A DNA stretch of 64,000 nucleotides from the NCBI GenBank assembly GCA_903858475.1, contig CAIOIZ010000011.1, positions 1 to 64,000 on the forward strand. Reading direction: 5' to 3'. The stretch comes from an uncultured Bacteroidota bacterium (GTDB lineage: Bacteria > Bacteroidota > Bacteroidia > Chitinophagales > Chitinophagaceae). The position numbers and the translations under genes are program-made. The notes below the pieces were generated by a model. It was given only the letters and a program-made list of their open reading frames with translations, had not been told where the DNA came from and searched no databases. Below are positions 9,704 through 19,920 of the stretch, piece by piece (the stretch's first letter is position 1; the number at the start of each line of letters is the position of its first letter).

Positions 9704-12700
9704 CTATTTTTTAGAATCCATGGTGTATCTTTTTAAAGAATTTCCTTTCACTTCCAATTTTAGTTGAGCAGATTGTAAACCTGGAGAACTTGCGATTAAT
9801 GTACAATCCCCTTCCTTTAATAAAGATTGTACAATTAATTGTGCTTTCCCATTGAATAAATGTCTTTGCCATTTTCCCTCAGCACATTTATCAGGTTCAT
9901 GGCTACTCGGATCTCCATTACCTACTCCAATTATCTTACCTACCCCCTCTACATTAAATTGAATTAGTTGCATAGCAGCTGGAACTTCTCTTCCTTTTTG
10001 ATCCAGTACAGTAAAATTAACAACTGCAATATCTTCGCCATCTGCTAACAGAGTCGTTTTACTTGCAGATAATTGAATTGAATAAGGAGCGCCCGTCGTT
10101 TCTACTTTGGCATATAATTTTTTCCCATCTTTTTTTCCGAATGCTTCTATTTTACCAGGCGCATATTTCACTTTCCATTGTAAGTGTCCATTTTTTTCCA
10201 TTATTTTTTTGCCAAGCGACTTTCCATTGAGCTTCAATTCTACTTCAGTTGCATTACTGTTAACCCATACATCAATACTGTCGCCAACCTTCCAGTTCCA
10301 ATGTGGACTAATTTGCAAAACATCTTTATTGCTCCACCAGCTTTGATAGTAGTAGTAATTGTTTTTGGGAAATCCGCAAACATCCATGATACCAAAATGA
10401 CTATTGATACAAGGCCATCCAAATGGAGTGGGTTCGCCCCTATAATCAAACCCTGTCCATACAAAACCACCCATAAACCAATCCTTTTCAGCATTTGGTT
10501 TCCACCACTGTTCTGCAGTACTAGCCCACCAAGGATAGGTTATATCATGATCGGGCAAGTATCCCAATAGGGTATCCTTTGCGTAAACGCCACGAGTACA
10601 AACCGTGCTGCCTGTTTCAGTTCCTAGCACAGGTTGATTGGGCATGGCTGCATGATAATCATCCATAGCGGTAATGCGGTAATTGAAACCACGCACTGGA
10701 ATAACTTCATTTATACCTAACCGATAGTTGCCATTATCAGCTGCATAGGTAGCCGTACGACTGGGGTCGAGTTCTTTTTGTTTTTGTATCATCGTTTGCG
10801 CCAATCTTCTACCCACATCATTTCCATGAATCCAACCTTCTTCATTACCAATACTCCAAAGAAATACAGAAGGGTGATTTCGGTCGCGGCCAATAAGCCT
10901 TTCAAATTGACTCATGTATTCTGTGGAAGTACCGATTAATCTATTTTCATCAAGCACCAACATGCCTAATTCATCGCAGGCCTGCAATAATTCAGAAGTG
11001 GGTGGGTGATGCGAAGTTCGATATGCGTTAACGCCCATTTCCTTTAATAATCCAATACGATAATATTGAAGTGCATCTGGAATAGCCGATCCTACGCCTG
11101 CATGATCCTGATGATTATTCGTGCCTTTTATTTTAATAGCTTTCCCATTCAGCAACATTCCTTTTATGGGGTCCATGAGGATACTTCGAATGCCAAATAC
11201 AGTGCAAGTACTATCTAACAATAAATCAGATTGCTTAATCAAAGTAACCAGTTTATATAAATAGGGATTTTCAATATCCCAAAGATGGGCTTGGTTGAGC
11301 TTGAATTGGTATTGTATTTTTTTAACTTCTCCATTCGGCACAGCAACACCCTCTACTTGAGTTCCAGTAATTGTATTACCAGCTTTATCAACAATATAAT
11401 ACTGTACATTTACCCGACTACGAGCAGATGTGTTATTCATTATTTTCGTCTCTACAGCTACGGTAGCAACAGTATCTTTTATTGTGCTACTTACAAATGT
11501 TCCAAATTCAGCAATATGCAATGGATTGTATTTCTCTAGCCATACATGTCGATAAATACCAGCACCTTCATAAAACCAACCTTCGTATTGAGAAGCATCA
11601 ACCCTTACTACCAATGTATTCTTTGATTGAAAACTCAGGTAATCGGTAATATCCAAATTAAATTCACTATAGCCGCTTTCATTATTCCCTAGGTAATGTC
11701 CATTTAAATAGACTTTACAATTCCTGAAAACACCATCAAATTGTATAGCAAATTTATTCCCGGAGTCTTTAGGATCAAGGAAGAAATTCTTCCTGTACCA
11801 ACCAATGCTTGTCTGTGGAAACAAACCTCCTACTGCTTTAAAACCATGATCCTGTAATCCATCATTTTTAATATTTACAAAATCCTGTTCCACTGCCCAA
11901 TCATGGGGCAAATCCAATTGTCGCCAACTACTATCATTGAAATCGGGAGCAATACAACCCCTGGCTGCACCGGCTTTAGAAATATTGTAATTGATATTAT
12001 AATTGAAATCCTTTTTAGTATCTGCAGCATCACCAAAATGAAATCTCCAATTCCTGTCCATCGATATTTTCTCTCTTACATCGTGATGAATTCCAATAAA
12101 TTCTTTTCCAGGATTGTTTTTTAAATAATCAAATAATAGTTGAGCCATGTATTTAGCACCTGCTACAGTAGGATGTACTCCATCATTAAAATACCCTCGA
12201 CGAGTGGATGTTGGCGTCCACAAGTCCACAAAATCTAATTCATTTTTTTTTGCGAGGGATTGCACCAAAGGAAATATTTCATTTTTTATAATCAAAGAAT
12301 CGATGCCAGCTATTTTATTATTAAAAACAGTTACTGGTGAAAGCAATATAATTCTTGGCTTGGAGGGCAATTGTCGAAAGGCATCAATCATCGATTGGTA
12401 ATCTTTTTCAAAATCTGCTTTATATATCCAGTTGAATGGTTTGCTATCGTTGGTACCTAGTTTAATGGTAACCACATCGGGTAAATACGCAAGTGCAGCT
12501 TGGTATTCGGGTTCATTGATAAAGGGGTAATTGCCCTTGCTCAAGAGCGTACGACCACTCACGCCAAAATTCGTTACCTCATATCCCTTTCCCAAAAGGT
12601 TGTCAAGAAAATAAGGATAGGTAGATACCAGTCGGTTCGGCCCTCCACCTGATGTAATAGAATTACCTATACAGGCAATTTTAACCTGAGCAGTGCTGTA

Positions 12701-12745
12701 TAGACTTAAAAAAAGGAGGAAAATGATTGATTTGATGGGTTTCAT
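9704..12745 (-). CDS. Bifunctional SGNH/GDSL hydrolase + glycoside hydrolase family 2 protein
   Basis: N-terminal SGNH blocks (IGNSIT, KLGTNDS, DGVHPT); GH2 sandwich, WSIGNEEGW acid/base and GTETG nucleophile region; start at [20 protein letters not shown] (12745). Confidence 0.88.
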   Translation of the reverse strand: MKPIKSIIFLLFLSLYSTAQVKIACIGNSITSGGGPNRLVSTYPYFLDNLLGKGYEVTNFGVSGRTLLSKGNYPFINEPEYQAALAYLPDVVTIKLGTNDSKPFNWIYKADFEKDYQSMIDAFRQLPSKPRIILLSPVTVFNNKIAGIDSLIIKNEIFPLVQSLAKKNELDFVDLWTPTSTRRGYFNDGVHPTVAGAKYMAQLLFDYLKNNPGKEFIGIHHDVREKISMDRNWRFHFGDAADTKKDFNYNINYNISKAGAARGCIAPDFNDSSWRQLDLPHDWAVEQDFVNIKNDGLQDHGFKAVGGLFPQTSIGWYRKNFFLDPKDSGNKFAIQFDGVFRNCKVYLNGHYLGNNESGYSEFNLDITDYLSFQSKNTLVVRVDASQYEGWFYEGAGIYRHVWLEKYNPLHIAEFGTFVSSTIKDTVATVAVETKIMNNTSARSRVNVQYYIVDKAGNTITGTQVEGVAVPNGEVKKIQYQFKLNQAHLWDIENPYLYKLVTLIKQSDLLLDSTCTVFGIRSILMDPIKGMLLNGKAIKIKGTNNHQDHAGVGSAIPDALQYYRIGLLKEMGVNAYRTSHHPPTSELLQACDELGMLVLDENRLIGTSTEYMSQFERLIGRDRNHPSVFLWSIGNEEGWIHGNDVGRRLAQTMIQKQKELDPSRTATYAADNGNYRLGINEVIPVRGFNYRITAMDDYHAAMPNQPVLGTETGSTVCTRGVYAKDTLLGYLPDHDITYPWWASTAEQWWKPNAEKDWFMGGFVWTGFDYRGEPTPFGWPCINSHFGIMDVCGFPKNNYYYYQSWWSNKDVLQISPHWNWKVGDSIDVWVNSNATEVELKLNGKSLGKKIMEKNGHLQWKVKYAPGKIEAFGKKDGKKLYAKVETTGAPYSIQLSASKTTLLADGEDIAVVNFTVLDQKGREVPAAMQLIQFNVEGVGKIIGVGNGDPSSHEPDKCAEGKWQRHLFNGKAQLIVQSLLKEGDCTLIASSPGLQSAQLKLEVKGNSLKRYTMDSKK

Positions 12746-12841
12746 ATAATGATCGTTGAGATGGAAGTTAAATATAAGAATATGCTCGCAAACTCTTGGC
12801 CTTTTGGCGTAATTTTGCAATGCAAAAAAAATATATATTTT

Positions 12842-14239
12842 ATGGAATACAGAATTGAAAAAGACACCATGGGTGAAGTAAAAGTTCCCGTCACTGCTTA
12901 CTATGGTGCACAAACACAACGCAGTATTGATAATTTTAAAATAGCACAAGACATCAATCGAATGCCCAAAGAAATCATACAGGCATTTGCTTATTTAAAA
13001 AAAGCGGCTGCGCTCACTAACCTGGATGCGGGCGTTTTATCGAAAGAAAAATCCGATTTAATTGGAAAAGTATGCGATGAAATTCTCGAAGGAAAATTGA
13101 ACGATTATTTTCCGTTGGTGGTATGGCAAACCGGCAGCGGTACCCAAAGCAATATGAATGTAAATGAAGTGGTAGCCTATAGAGGGCATGTAATACAAGG
13201 TGGTCAATTAGCAGATAAAGAAAAATTTTTACACCCCAATGACGATGTGAATAAAAGTCAGAGTAGCAATGATACGTTTCCAACAGCCATGCATATTGCA
13301 GCGTACAAAATATTAGTAGAAACTACTATTCCCGGCATTGAAAAACTCAGGGATACCCTCGCTGCCAAGAGTAAAGAATTTATGCATGTTGTAAAAATTG
13401 GTCGTACTCATTTCATGGATGCTACCCCTTTGACGGTTGGCCAGGAATTCAGTGGATATGTGTCACAATTAACTCATGGATTAAAAGCCATTAGAAATAG
13501 TTTATCGCATTTGAGTGAATTGGCGTTAGGTGGCACAGCGGTTGGAACGGGCATTAATACGCCCCCTGATTATGCGGTAAATGTAGCCAAGCACATTGCC
13601 AATTTAACTAGCTTGCCTTTAATCACAGCTGAAAATAAATTTGAAGCACTGGCTGCACACGATGCTATAGTGGAAGCGCACGGCGCATTAAAAACCGTGG
13701 CGGTTAGCCTTATGAAAATAGCCAATGATATTCGCATGTTAAGCAGTGGACCCAGAAGTGGTATTGGCGAAATTTTCATACCAGATAATGAACCAGGCTC
13801 CTCCATTATGCCAGGCAAAGTAAATCCCACACAATGCGAAGCCCTCACTATGATTGCAGCGCAAGTAATGGGCAATGATGTGACCATTGGCATTGGTGGA
13901 AGCAATGGACATTTCGAATTGAATGTTTTTAAACCTGTAATGATCTATAATTTCTTACACAGTGCCCGACTCATTGGAGATGGCTGCGTGAGTTTCAATG
14001 ATAAATGTGCTATTGGCTTAGCTCCTATTGAGGAAAATATAAAAAAACATGTCAATAATAGTCTCATGCTGGTAACGGCATTGAATACTAAGATTGGCTA
14101 TTACAAAGCCGCTGAAATTGCACAAAAAGCCCATAAAGAAGGCAGTACATTGAAAGAAATGGCAGTAAAATTAGGCTACCTAAGTCCTGAGGAATTTGAC
14201 CAATGGGTTAAGCCAGAAGAAATGGTAGGGAACATTTAA
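12842..14239 (+). CDS. fumC: Class II fumarate hydratase
   Basis: [43 protein letters not shown] signature; start at 12842. Confidence 0.95.
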   Translation: MEYRIEKDTMGEVKVPVTAYYGAQTQRSIDNFKIAQDINRMPKEIIQAFAYLKKAAALTNLDAGVLSKEKSDLIGKVCDEILEGKLNDYFPLVVWQTGSGTQSNMNVNEVVAYRGHVIQGGQLADKEKFLHPNDDVNKSQSSNDTFPTAMHIAAYKILVETTIPGIEKLRDTLAAKSKEFMHVVKIGRTHFMDATPLTVGQEFSGYVSQLTHGLKAIRNSLSHLSELALGGTAVGTGINTPPDYAVNVAKHIANLTSLPLITAENKFEALAAHDAIVEAHGALKTVAVSLMKIANDIRMLSSGPRSGIGEIFIPDNEPGSSIMPGKVNPTQCEALTMIAAQVMGNDVTIGIGGSNGHFELNVFKPVMIYNFLHSARLIGDGCVSFNDKCAIGLAPIEENIKKHVNNSLMLVTALNTKIGYYKAAEIAQKAHKEGSTLKEMAVKLGYLSPEEFDQWVKPEEMVGNI

Positions 14240-14304
14240 TATATTAACGTTTTATTAGGCAGTAAGAAATGGATATGATTTACTTTTATAAAAACAAATC
14301 AGTC

Positions 14305-15117
14305 ATGAATAAATTTCTTACTGCTTTTTTATTGTTGGTACAATTGCACTCATTTGCCCAGCCAGTTTTTAAAGCCGATGATCATTTTTTAAAATCCAAT
14401 TTTAAAAATATATTGCCAGGCTTGTATATGAGTAAATATGAGCTGAGTAATGAGCTATACCGATCTTTCATTACGGAGGCAAGAAATACATTTTCAACTG
14501 ATCAGTACGAATTACTGCTACCCGATAGCAATGTTTGGAATAAATCACTTTCGTACGGAGAGCCTTTTAAAATGCATTATTTTCAACATGCTGCTTACAA
14601 TGAATATCCGGTTGTTGGCATTAGTTATGAAGCGGCCAACGCTTTTTGCCAATGGCTAACCAATCAGTACAATCAAAATCCCAATAGAAAATTCAAAAAA
14701 ATACAATTTCAATTGCCAACAAAAGCAGATTGGCAATTTGCTGCCAACAAGGGAGATAGCACGAAAATGTATACCTGGGGAACGGGATTTGTTCAAAACA
14801 ACCGAAAGCAATGGCTTGCTAATTTTACTCATACAAGATTTGAATACGATTCCATTCAAAAAAAACACATTGAATTACCTCCTTCTGATCAAACTATTTC
14901 AGTCGCCACTACTAACATAAAAGCCTTCTTTCCGAATGATTTTGGATTATACAATATCTGTGGCAATGTAGCTGAAATGTTGCAGGAAAAAGGATTGGCC
15001 AGCGGAGGAGGATTTCTAGATCCTGCTTATAATATCAGAATCAGCAGTATTAGAAAATACGAAGGTCCTGCAATAGACCTCGGCTTTCGTTTATGCATGA
15101 AAGTTATAGAGGAATAA
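14305..15117 (+). CDS. SUMF1/formylglycine-generating-enzyme-like domain protein
   Basis: Signal peptide; MSKYELSNELYRSF, EYPVVGISYEAANAFCQWL, FGLYNICGNVAEM, LGFRLCM motifs. Confidence 0.8.
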   Translation: MNKFLTAFLLLVQLHSFAQPVFKADDHFLKSNFKNILPGLYMSKYELSNELYRSFITEARNTFSTDQYELLLPDSNVWNKSLSYGEPFKMHYFQHAAYNEYPVVGISYEAANAFCQWLTNQYNQNPNRKFKKIQFQLPTKADWQFAANKGDSTKMYTWGTGFVQNNRKQWLANFTHTRFEYDSIQKKHIELPPSDQTISVATTNIKAFFPNDFGLYNICGNVAEMLQEKGLASGGGFLDPAYNIRISSIRKYEGPAIDLGFRLCMKVIEE

Positions 15118-15127
15118 TTTCAATTGT

Positions 15128-15598
15128 TTATAATTGACGCAATTGTTTATGATAATCAAATTGTAAGTCTTCGTGCAGGCTTGCAATTTGTGTATTAATT
15201 TTCTTCAATTGCTGCTCATATATCTTTACAAATGCTGGCTGCTCTCTAAAAGGCATACCCGATTGATTCAACTGTTTGCAAAAATGCATCAGCATTTCAA
15301 TAGCGGGTTCACCCGGTCCAGTATAGCGGCTGTATTTAGTAATTCCTCTAAGGATTTTTCGCAATGATTTTTTGGTGAGGTACCAATTGGCTTTGGGTAA
15401 TTCTTCAAATTGTTCATCGATATTCATTTTTACCTTCTCAACAAAGCCAGGTATATCATTTGATTCAAAAAGCAAAAATCCAAGGTATTCTTTATTGTCG
15501 ACTTTGTATTTAGCCAATTGCAAACAAAGCTCTTTCAATTGTTTGATGGGAATAGACTGTAATGCAGGTTTAATTTCAGCAATGGCAAATGGCTTCAT
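15128..15598 (-). CDS. Hypothetical protein
   Basis: Intact ORF with no internal stops; no recognised motif. Confidence 0.6.
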   Translation of the reverse strand: MKPFAIAEIKPALQSIPIKQLKELCLQLAKYKVDNKEYLGFLLFESNDIPGFVEKVKMNIDEQFEELPKANWYLTKKSLRKILRGITKYSRYTGPGEPAIEMLMHFCKQLNQSGMPFREQPAFVKIYEQQLKKINTQIASLHEDLQFDYHKQLRQL

Positions 15599-15706
15599 GC
15601 GTTATCTTGTATTTAATTATTTATGAAGAAATAAGCAACTGGTAATCGTAAAAATTGATTACAAACTTATGATATTCCATGCAAGCAGTAGTTGAGTCAT
15701 TGATAT

Positions 15707-15742
15707 AAAAAAAGGGAAACCTTTTCAGATTTCCCCTTTTAT
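15707..15742 (-). terminator. Intrinsic terminator of the RRM gene
   Basis: On - strand: GGGAAA-tctgaaaagg-TTTCCC followed by TTTTTTT. Confidence 0.75.
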
Positions 15743-15758
15743 TTATTTCAGTTGGAAA

Positions 15759-16073
15759 TTACCATCTGTTTCCACCACCGCCACCGCGGTTGTTAGAATA
15801 TCCGCCACGGCTACCGCCGCTGCTTCTTTCTTCTCTTTCTCTTGCTACAGAAACAGACATGGCTCTTCCTTCTACTTCTTTGTTGTTCAATCCAAGCATT
15901 GCTGCTTTTCCTTCATCTTCAGAAGCCATTTCAACAAATCCAAAACCACGTGAGCGGCCTGATTCTTTGTCGGTAATCACTTTTGCAGAAGACACTGTGC
16001 CAAAGGCAGAAAAAAGTTCGTTAAGTTCAGCATCATTTGTGTTGAAACTTAAATTTGAAACGTAAATGTTCAT
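15759..16073 (-). CDS. RNA-binding protein with RRM domain and Gly-rich tail
   Basis: MNIYVSNLSF (RNP2), SRGFGFVEM (RNP1); GGSRGGYSNNRGGGGG tail. Confidence 0.93.
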   Translation of the reverse strand: MNIYVSNLSFNTNDAELNELFSAFGTVSSAKVITDKESGRSRGFGFVEMASEDEGKAAMLGLNNKEVEGRAMSVSVAREREERSSGGSRGGYSNNRGGGGGNRW

Positions 16074-16397
16074 AATCTTAAAAATTAAGAATTTAAAAAA
16101 ATAAAATACCTGTGATGGTAACTAAAGACTAACTTTTAAGAAGAGAAAACTAATACGTGGAGAAGTAAAAAATTGAATCTATCTAAAAAACGGTCAGCTC
16201 ATTGAGCTATAATCACAGCGTAAAGATAGGGGTATTAGTTGAATGGAGTCGACTTATTTGCAGTAAACCTCACTGAAACAAGTTCCTGCTACTGAAATAT
16301 TTTTCACTATGTGCTGATAATCACCAGTATTAGCGAGTATGCTGTATGGCAAATTTAATTTACAGTATGGAAGTACAAAAAAAACTAAAAAGGGTGT

Positions 16398-17261
16398 TTA
16401 TTTACATTTGTAGCTAAATTTCAGTTTCCCTGTTAAAGCAGGAATACAGGCTTGATTACTACCGGTCATGACTACACTAGTAATATAATTATCAATACTT
16501 TTGGTGTAACTTCTGAAATTAGAAATGGCAGAATCCCTTACACTATTTCCGGGATTATAATACCTCAATTTTAATTGTTGTACAGCATTGGTTGGCCTGT
16601 TTCCAAAGTTAAGAAACTGACTATACGGTGCATACGTATCTTCATCGGGAAAAAGATACCAGAAATTTTTAGGGGCCATGCTGGGGTAATAACTGATAAC
16701 GGCATCTGAATTTAAATCACCGGTTGTCAAATCAATTTCTGACATGCCCGTAATATTACCAGCGGTATAGGTATACCCGACTGCTAGGTAAGGAATACCA
16801 AAATTAATCAAAGGTGCTGCATACATTTTACCAACCAAATTACCAGCCGCATCATAGGAATAGCTTGCATTAAATTTTGGTGAAAAAGGATTGCTTGGAT
16901 CAATTAAACCCTGAAATGATTTAACTCTTTTTGTTACTGCATCCAAAATATAAAATTCATCTGGATTAATATAAAGGCTATCCCCCATAAATACAGGAAC
17001 TGAATTGTAATCAATAGTAGCAGTAAGGCTATCAAATTTTGTAACGTCTGTTACTTTATCGGAACTATTGATAATAGCAGCAATGGATCCTTTTGCCGTT
17101 CCACTACTGGAATCTGTAAAAACGATTTTGGAAATTCTACAATCAGCACCAATAATATTCGGGTCATTGGAATTGCCGCCATCTTCTACACTGTATTCCT
17201 TTTCGCAACCAACCATTCCAAAAACGGTTACAACTATAATAAAAGAAAGTATTTTTTTCAT
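16398..17261 (-). CDS. Hypothetical lipoprotein
   Basis: Lipobox VFGMVGCEKEYSVEDGG. Confidence 0.65.
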   Translation of the reverse strand: MKKILSFIIVVTVFGMVGCEKEYSVEDGGNSNDPNIIGADCRISKIVFTDSSSGTAKGSIAAIINSSDKVTDVTKFDSLTATIDYNSVPVFMGDSLYINPDEFYILDAVTKRVKSFQGLIDPSNPFSPKFNASYSYDAAGNLVGKMYAAPLINFGIPYLAVGYTYTAGNITGMSEIDLTTGDLNSDAVISYYPSMAPKNFWYLFPDEDTYAPYSQFLNFGNRPTNAVQQLKLRYYNPGNSVRDSAISNFRSYTKSIDNYITSVVMTGSNQACIPALTGKLKFSYKCK

Positions 17262-17434
17262 TCGTCTGATTTTATGATCAATACTTGTGTATTAAGTAAA
17301 GTTCTGCTTTTTTCTAATTTTATTCCAATTTACAGCCAGCTTTATAAGCTACTTATTGTATAAAAGCTGCTGCTCCATTTCTCCAAAAAACAAGCCAGCT
17401 TTTAGTATTCGGCACAATAAAGGACACATTTTAA

Positions 17435-19084
17435 TTATAAAACCTCTATACGAGTGGTTTCATAAATATCTGTAAAACTTACAGGAATATCACTGTCCTT
17501 TTCATAAATCACCCCCTTGCCCTTTGCATACCAAAATTCTTCCTGATAATAATCAACTGCACCAGCACCTACATTATAACTGAAAGTGTATAGTACTTTT
17601 ATCACATTAGTATAGGTATTACCTGCAATCACTGCAGTTGCCCCCTTATCTAATATCTTACCTGCAATAGCACCAGTAGCAGGCATTCCCCCAATGGTAT
17701 TTCCAACTATATTGGTTGACCAGGTGGCATTAATACTCAGATTAGAATCCAATAACAATGCGTCCATATTTAATGGACTATCGTAGCCATAACTGTATTT
17801 GTAATAACGATAATACAAGCCTGCATTCTTACGGTTAAACATAGAGTCTACCGGTGCCCCATTTAATAATTGTACGTATATTCGATAGGTATTAGTTCCC
17901 TTTACAATGGTATTGGGACTCACTTTATAGTAAAAAGTATCGGCAGCTGTGCCTCCTAATAATTTGATTGAAAAATTAGTGCCTGTTGTTTCAGGTATAT
18001 AATCGATGTTCACTACAGGAGCTGCATTAACACAAACGACAGAAAAGATACAGTTACTCAATCCTGCAGTTGCAGTAAAATTAAAATTACCAGCAGCCAA
18101 TGGGGTTCCTGAACCTTGTAAAGTAACGATTTGAGGGCCTGTAGCAGTAAAATTGCCATTGGCCGCAAAACTGATTCCATTAACATTGGTACTACTGATA
18201 CTATAGGTGCCAATCGTAGCCACTGTTACATTCAAGGTCATGGTATTGGATAAATTCAAGGCCGTTCCAACTGTATAGGTGCCGTTTTGAGTAAACCCAG
18301 TACAAGAACCAGGTGCCCCATTCAATGTATAGATTGCTGCACCGGAAGCAGGAGGAAGTACAGTAATACTAAATGTACAGGAGCTTGTAATATTGGAAGC
18401 AGTAGCATTAAATATTCCTGCTACTAAAGGAAGTCCATTTGCAGACAGAGTAACAGCTTGAAGACCAGTTGTTGTAAAAACACCAGCAGCAGAGAATATC
18501 ATTCCATTAACGCTTGCAGCACCCATGGTATAAGTGCCTATTTGAGTAACATTTACTTGCAAGGTCACACTATTGGCTGCTGTCAATGCTACACCCTGAG
18601 TATAAGTGCCATTTACTACTGCACCAGAACAAGTACCTCCAAGCCCAGTATTTAATGTATACACTGCAGCAGTGGTGCCAGTACCCACTACAGTTACAGT
18701 AAATCGACAAGTACTATTGCCGTATCGAATGGTAAACATATCATTGCCGGCAACTAGTGGCTTGCCTTTCGCATACAACCTTACAATATTAGATCCTGTG
18801 CCAAGATTCCCTGCTTTATAAAAAGAATAACCATTTACAGTATCTGAACTAATTTGAAAAGAACCAGCAATCGTTGCAATCAATTCCACATCCACATAAT
18901 TCACATTGGTGGCGAGGGTAGTATCTGCTTTGAAAATTCCATTTACTATTATAGGGAGACAGTTGCCGTTAGCATCTTTCTTAAATGCACCCACAGAGCC
19001 TCCATCAAATTTTAACTCTTTCTGACAGGAAAAAAAACCAGCAACCAACAAGATTCCAAATACCATTACTTTGAAAAACTTCAT
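17435..19084 (-). CDS. Repeat-containing lipoprotein
   Basis: Lipobox VAGFFSCQKE; three tandem ~100-aa repeats, each with NGTY/NGIF..GTY..VNG..F..G.P..AG..C.F. Confidence 0.7.
   Translation of the reverse strand: MKFFKVMVFGILLVAGFFSCQKELKFDGGSVGAFKKDANGNCLPIIVNGIFKADTTLATNVNYVDVELIATIAGSFQISSDTVNGYSFYKAGNLGTGSNIVRLYAKGKPLVAGNDMFTIRYGNSTCRFTVTVVGTGTTAAVYTLNTGLGGTCSGAVVNGTYTQGVALTAANSVTLQVNVTQIGTYTMGAASVNGMIFSAAGVFTTTGLQAVTLSANGLPLVAGIFNATASNITSSCTFSITVLPPASGAAIYTLNGAPGSCTGFTQNGTYTVGTALNLSNTMTLNVTVATIGTYSISSTNVNGISFAANGNFTATGPQIVTLQGSGTPLAAGNFNFTATAGLSNCIFSVVCVNAAPVVNIDYIPETTGTNFSIKLLGGTAADTFYYKVSPNTIVKGTNTYRIYVQLLNGAPVDSMFNRKNAGLYYRYYKYSYGYDSPLNMDALLLDSNLSINATWSTNIVGNTIGGMPATGAIAGKILDKGATAVIAGNTYTNVIKVLYTFSYNVGAGAVDYYQEEFWYAKGKGVIYEKDSDIPVSFTDIYETTRIEVL
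18028..18982 (-). repeat. Three tandem ~100-aa protein repeats within the lipoprotein
   Basis: Units begin GNCLPIIVNGIFK, TCSGAVVNGTYTQG, SCTGFTQNGTYTVG and end STCRFTV, SSCTFSI, SNCIFSV. Confidence 0.8.
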
Positions 19085-19116
19085 AGCATGAAAATATTAG
19101 TTGAGAATAAAATTAA

Positions 19117-19815
19117 TCAAGAAATTTGTACATCATCATTTACAACGGCACCCGTTTCCACTACAGGATGGTTTTCGTTTGTCTTGTGCTGCCTGAAGAA
19201 TTTTTTTTGAAATACCAAGATGGTGATAACGCCAGTACTTATGGCAGCATCGGCAATATTGAATATAGGACGGAAAAACTCAAAATGTTCTCCCCCCCAA
19301 AATGGAAGCCACTTGGGGAATGTACCATGTATTACAGGAAAATAAAGCATGTCTACCACATTTCCATGAAGGAAGGAAGCATACCCTGTTTTTGAGTAAT
19401 GTGCTAACCCCGTATAAAAATCATAATCCTTTAAGGCTTCATTATAAATCATTCCTTTGTCAAAAATCATCCCGTAAAAGGCAGAGTCTATTAAGTTTCC
19501 CAAAGCACCCGCATAGATAAGCGCTGCACAAAAAATAAAGCCTTTGTGATATTTTTGGTTAATTAATCTGCCTAGGTACCAAGTGCCAAATATGACTGCA
19601 AAAAGCCTAAAGACGGTCAGCGCAATTTTACCAAAATTGCCTCCAAACTTCCATCCATAAGCCATCCCGGGATTTTCTACGAAATACAATTGAAAACCAC
19701 TGCCGATAACATTTTGGTGTGTATTAAGTTCAAAATGCGTCTTAATGTAAATTTTTAAAGCTTGGTCTGCAATAACCAATAAGGCAATAATCATTGCCAC
19801 ATATCTCTTTTTCAT
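19117..19815 (-). CDS. lspA: Lipoprotein signal peptidase (signal peptidase II)
   Basis: MKKRYVAMIIALLVIADQALKIYIK; GALGNLIDSAFYG and GNVVDMLYFP; FNIADAAIS catalytic Asp region. Confidence 0.92.
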   Translation of the reverse strand: MKKRYVAMIIALLVIADQALKIYIKTHFELNTHQNVIGSGFQLYFVENPGMAYGWKFGGNFGKIALTVFRLFAVIFGTWYLGRLINQKYHKGFIFCAALIYAGALGNLIDSAFYGMIFDKGMIYNEALKDYDFYTGLAHYSKTGYASFLHGNVVDMLYFPVIHGTFPKWLPFWGGEHFEFFRPIFNIADAAISTGVITILVFQKKFFRQHKTNENHPVVETGAVVNDDVQIS

Positions 19816-19920
19816 ATAGAACAAAGATAAGGGAGTTTTGGAGTTGGGAATACCTATTGGAGTGAGTACAGCTATTTTTTTAACATAAGAATAGAATCAT
19901 TAAACCGCTTAAAAATACCA

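Noticed and set aside
10184-10570. 128-aa + strand ORF inside the GH2 gene
   Set aside because: Antisense to conserved GH2 coding sequence; no independent support.
12810-12817. TAATTTTG resembling the Bacteroidota -7 promoter element before fumC
   Set aside because: Nearest TTG is only ~11 nt upstream instead of about 19-21, so it is not reported as a promoter.
12746-12949. N-terminal extension of the SGNH-GH2 ORF overlapping fumC
   Set aside because: The signal peptide starts at [12 protein letters not shown] (12745); the extension lies in the divergent promoter region and the start of fumC.
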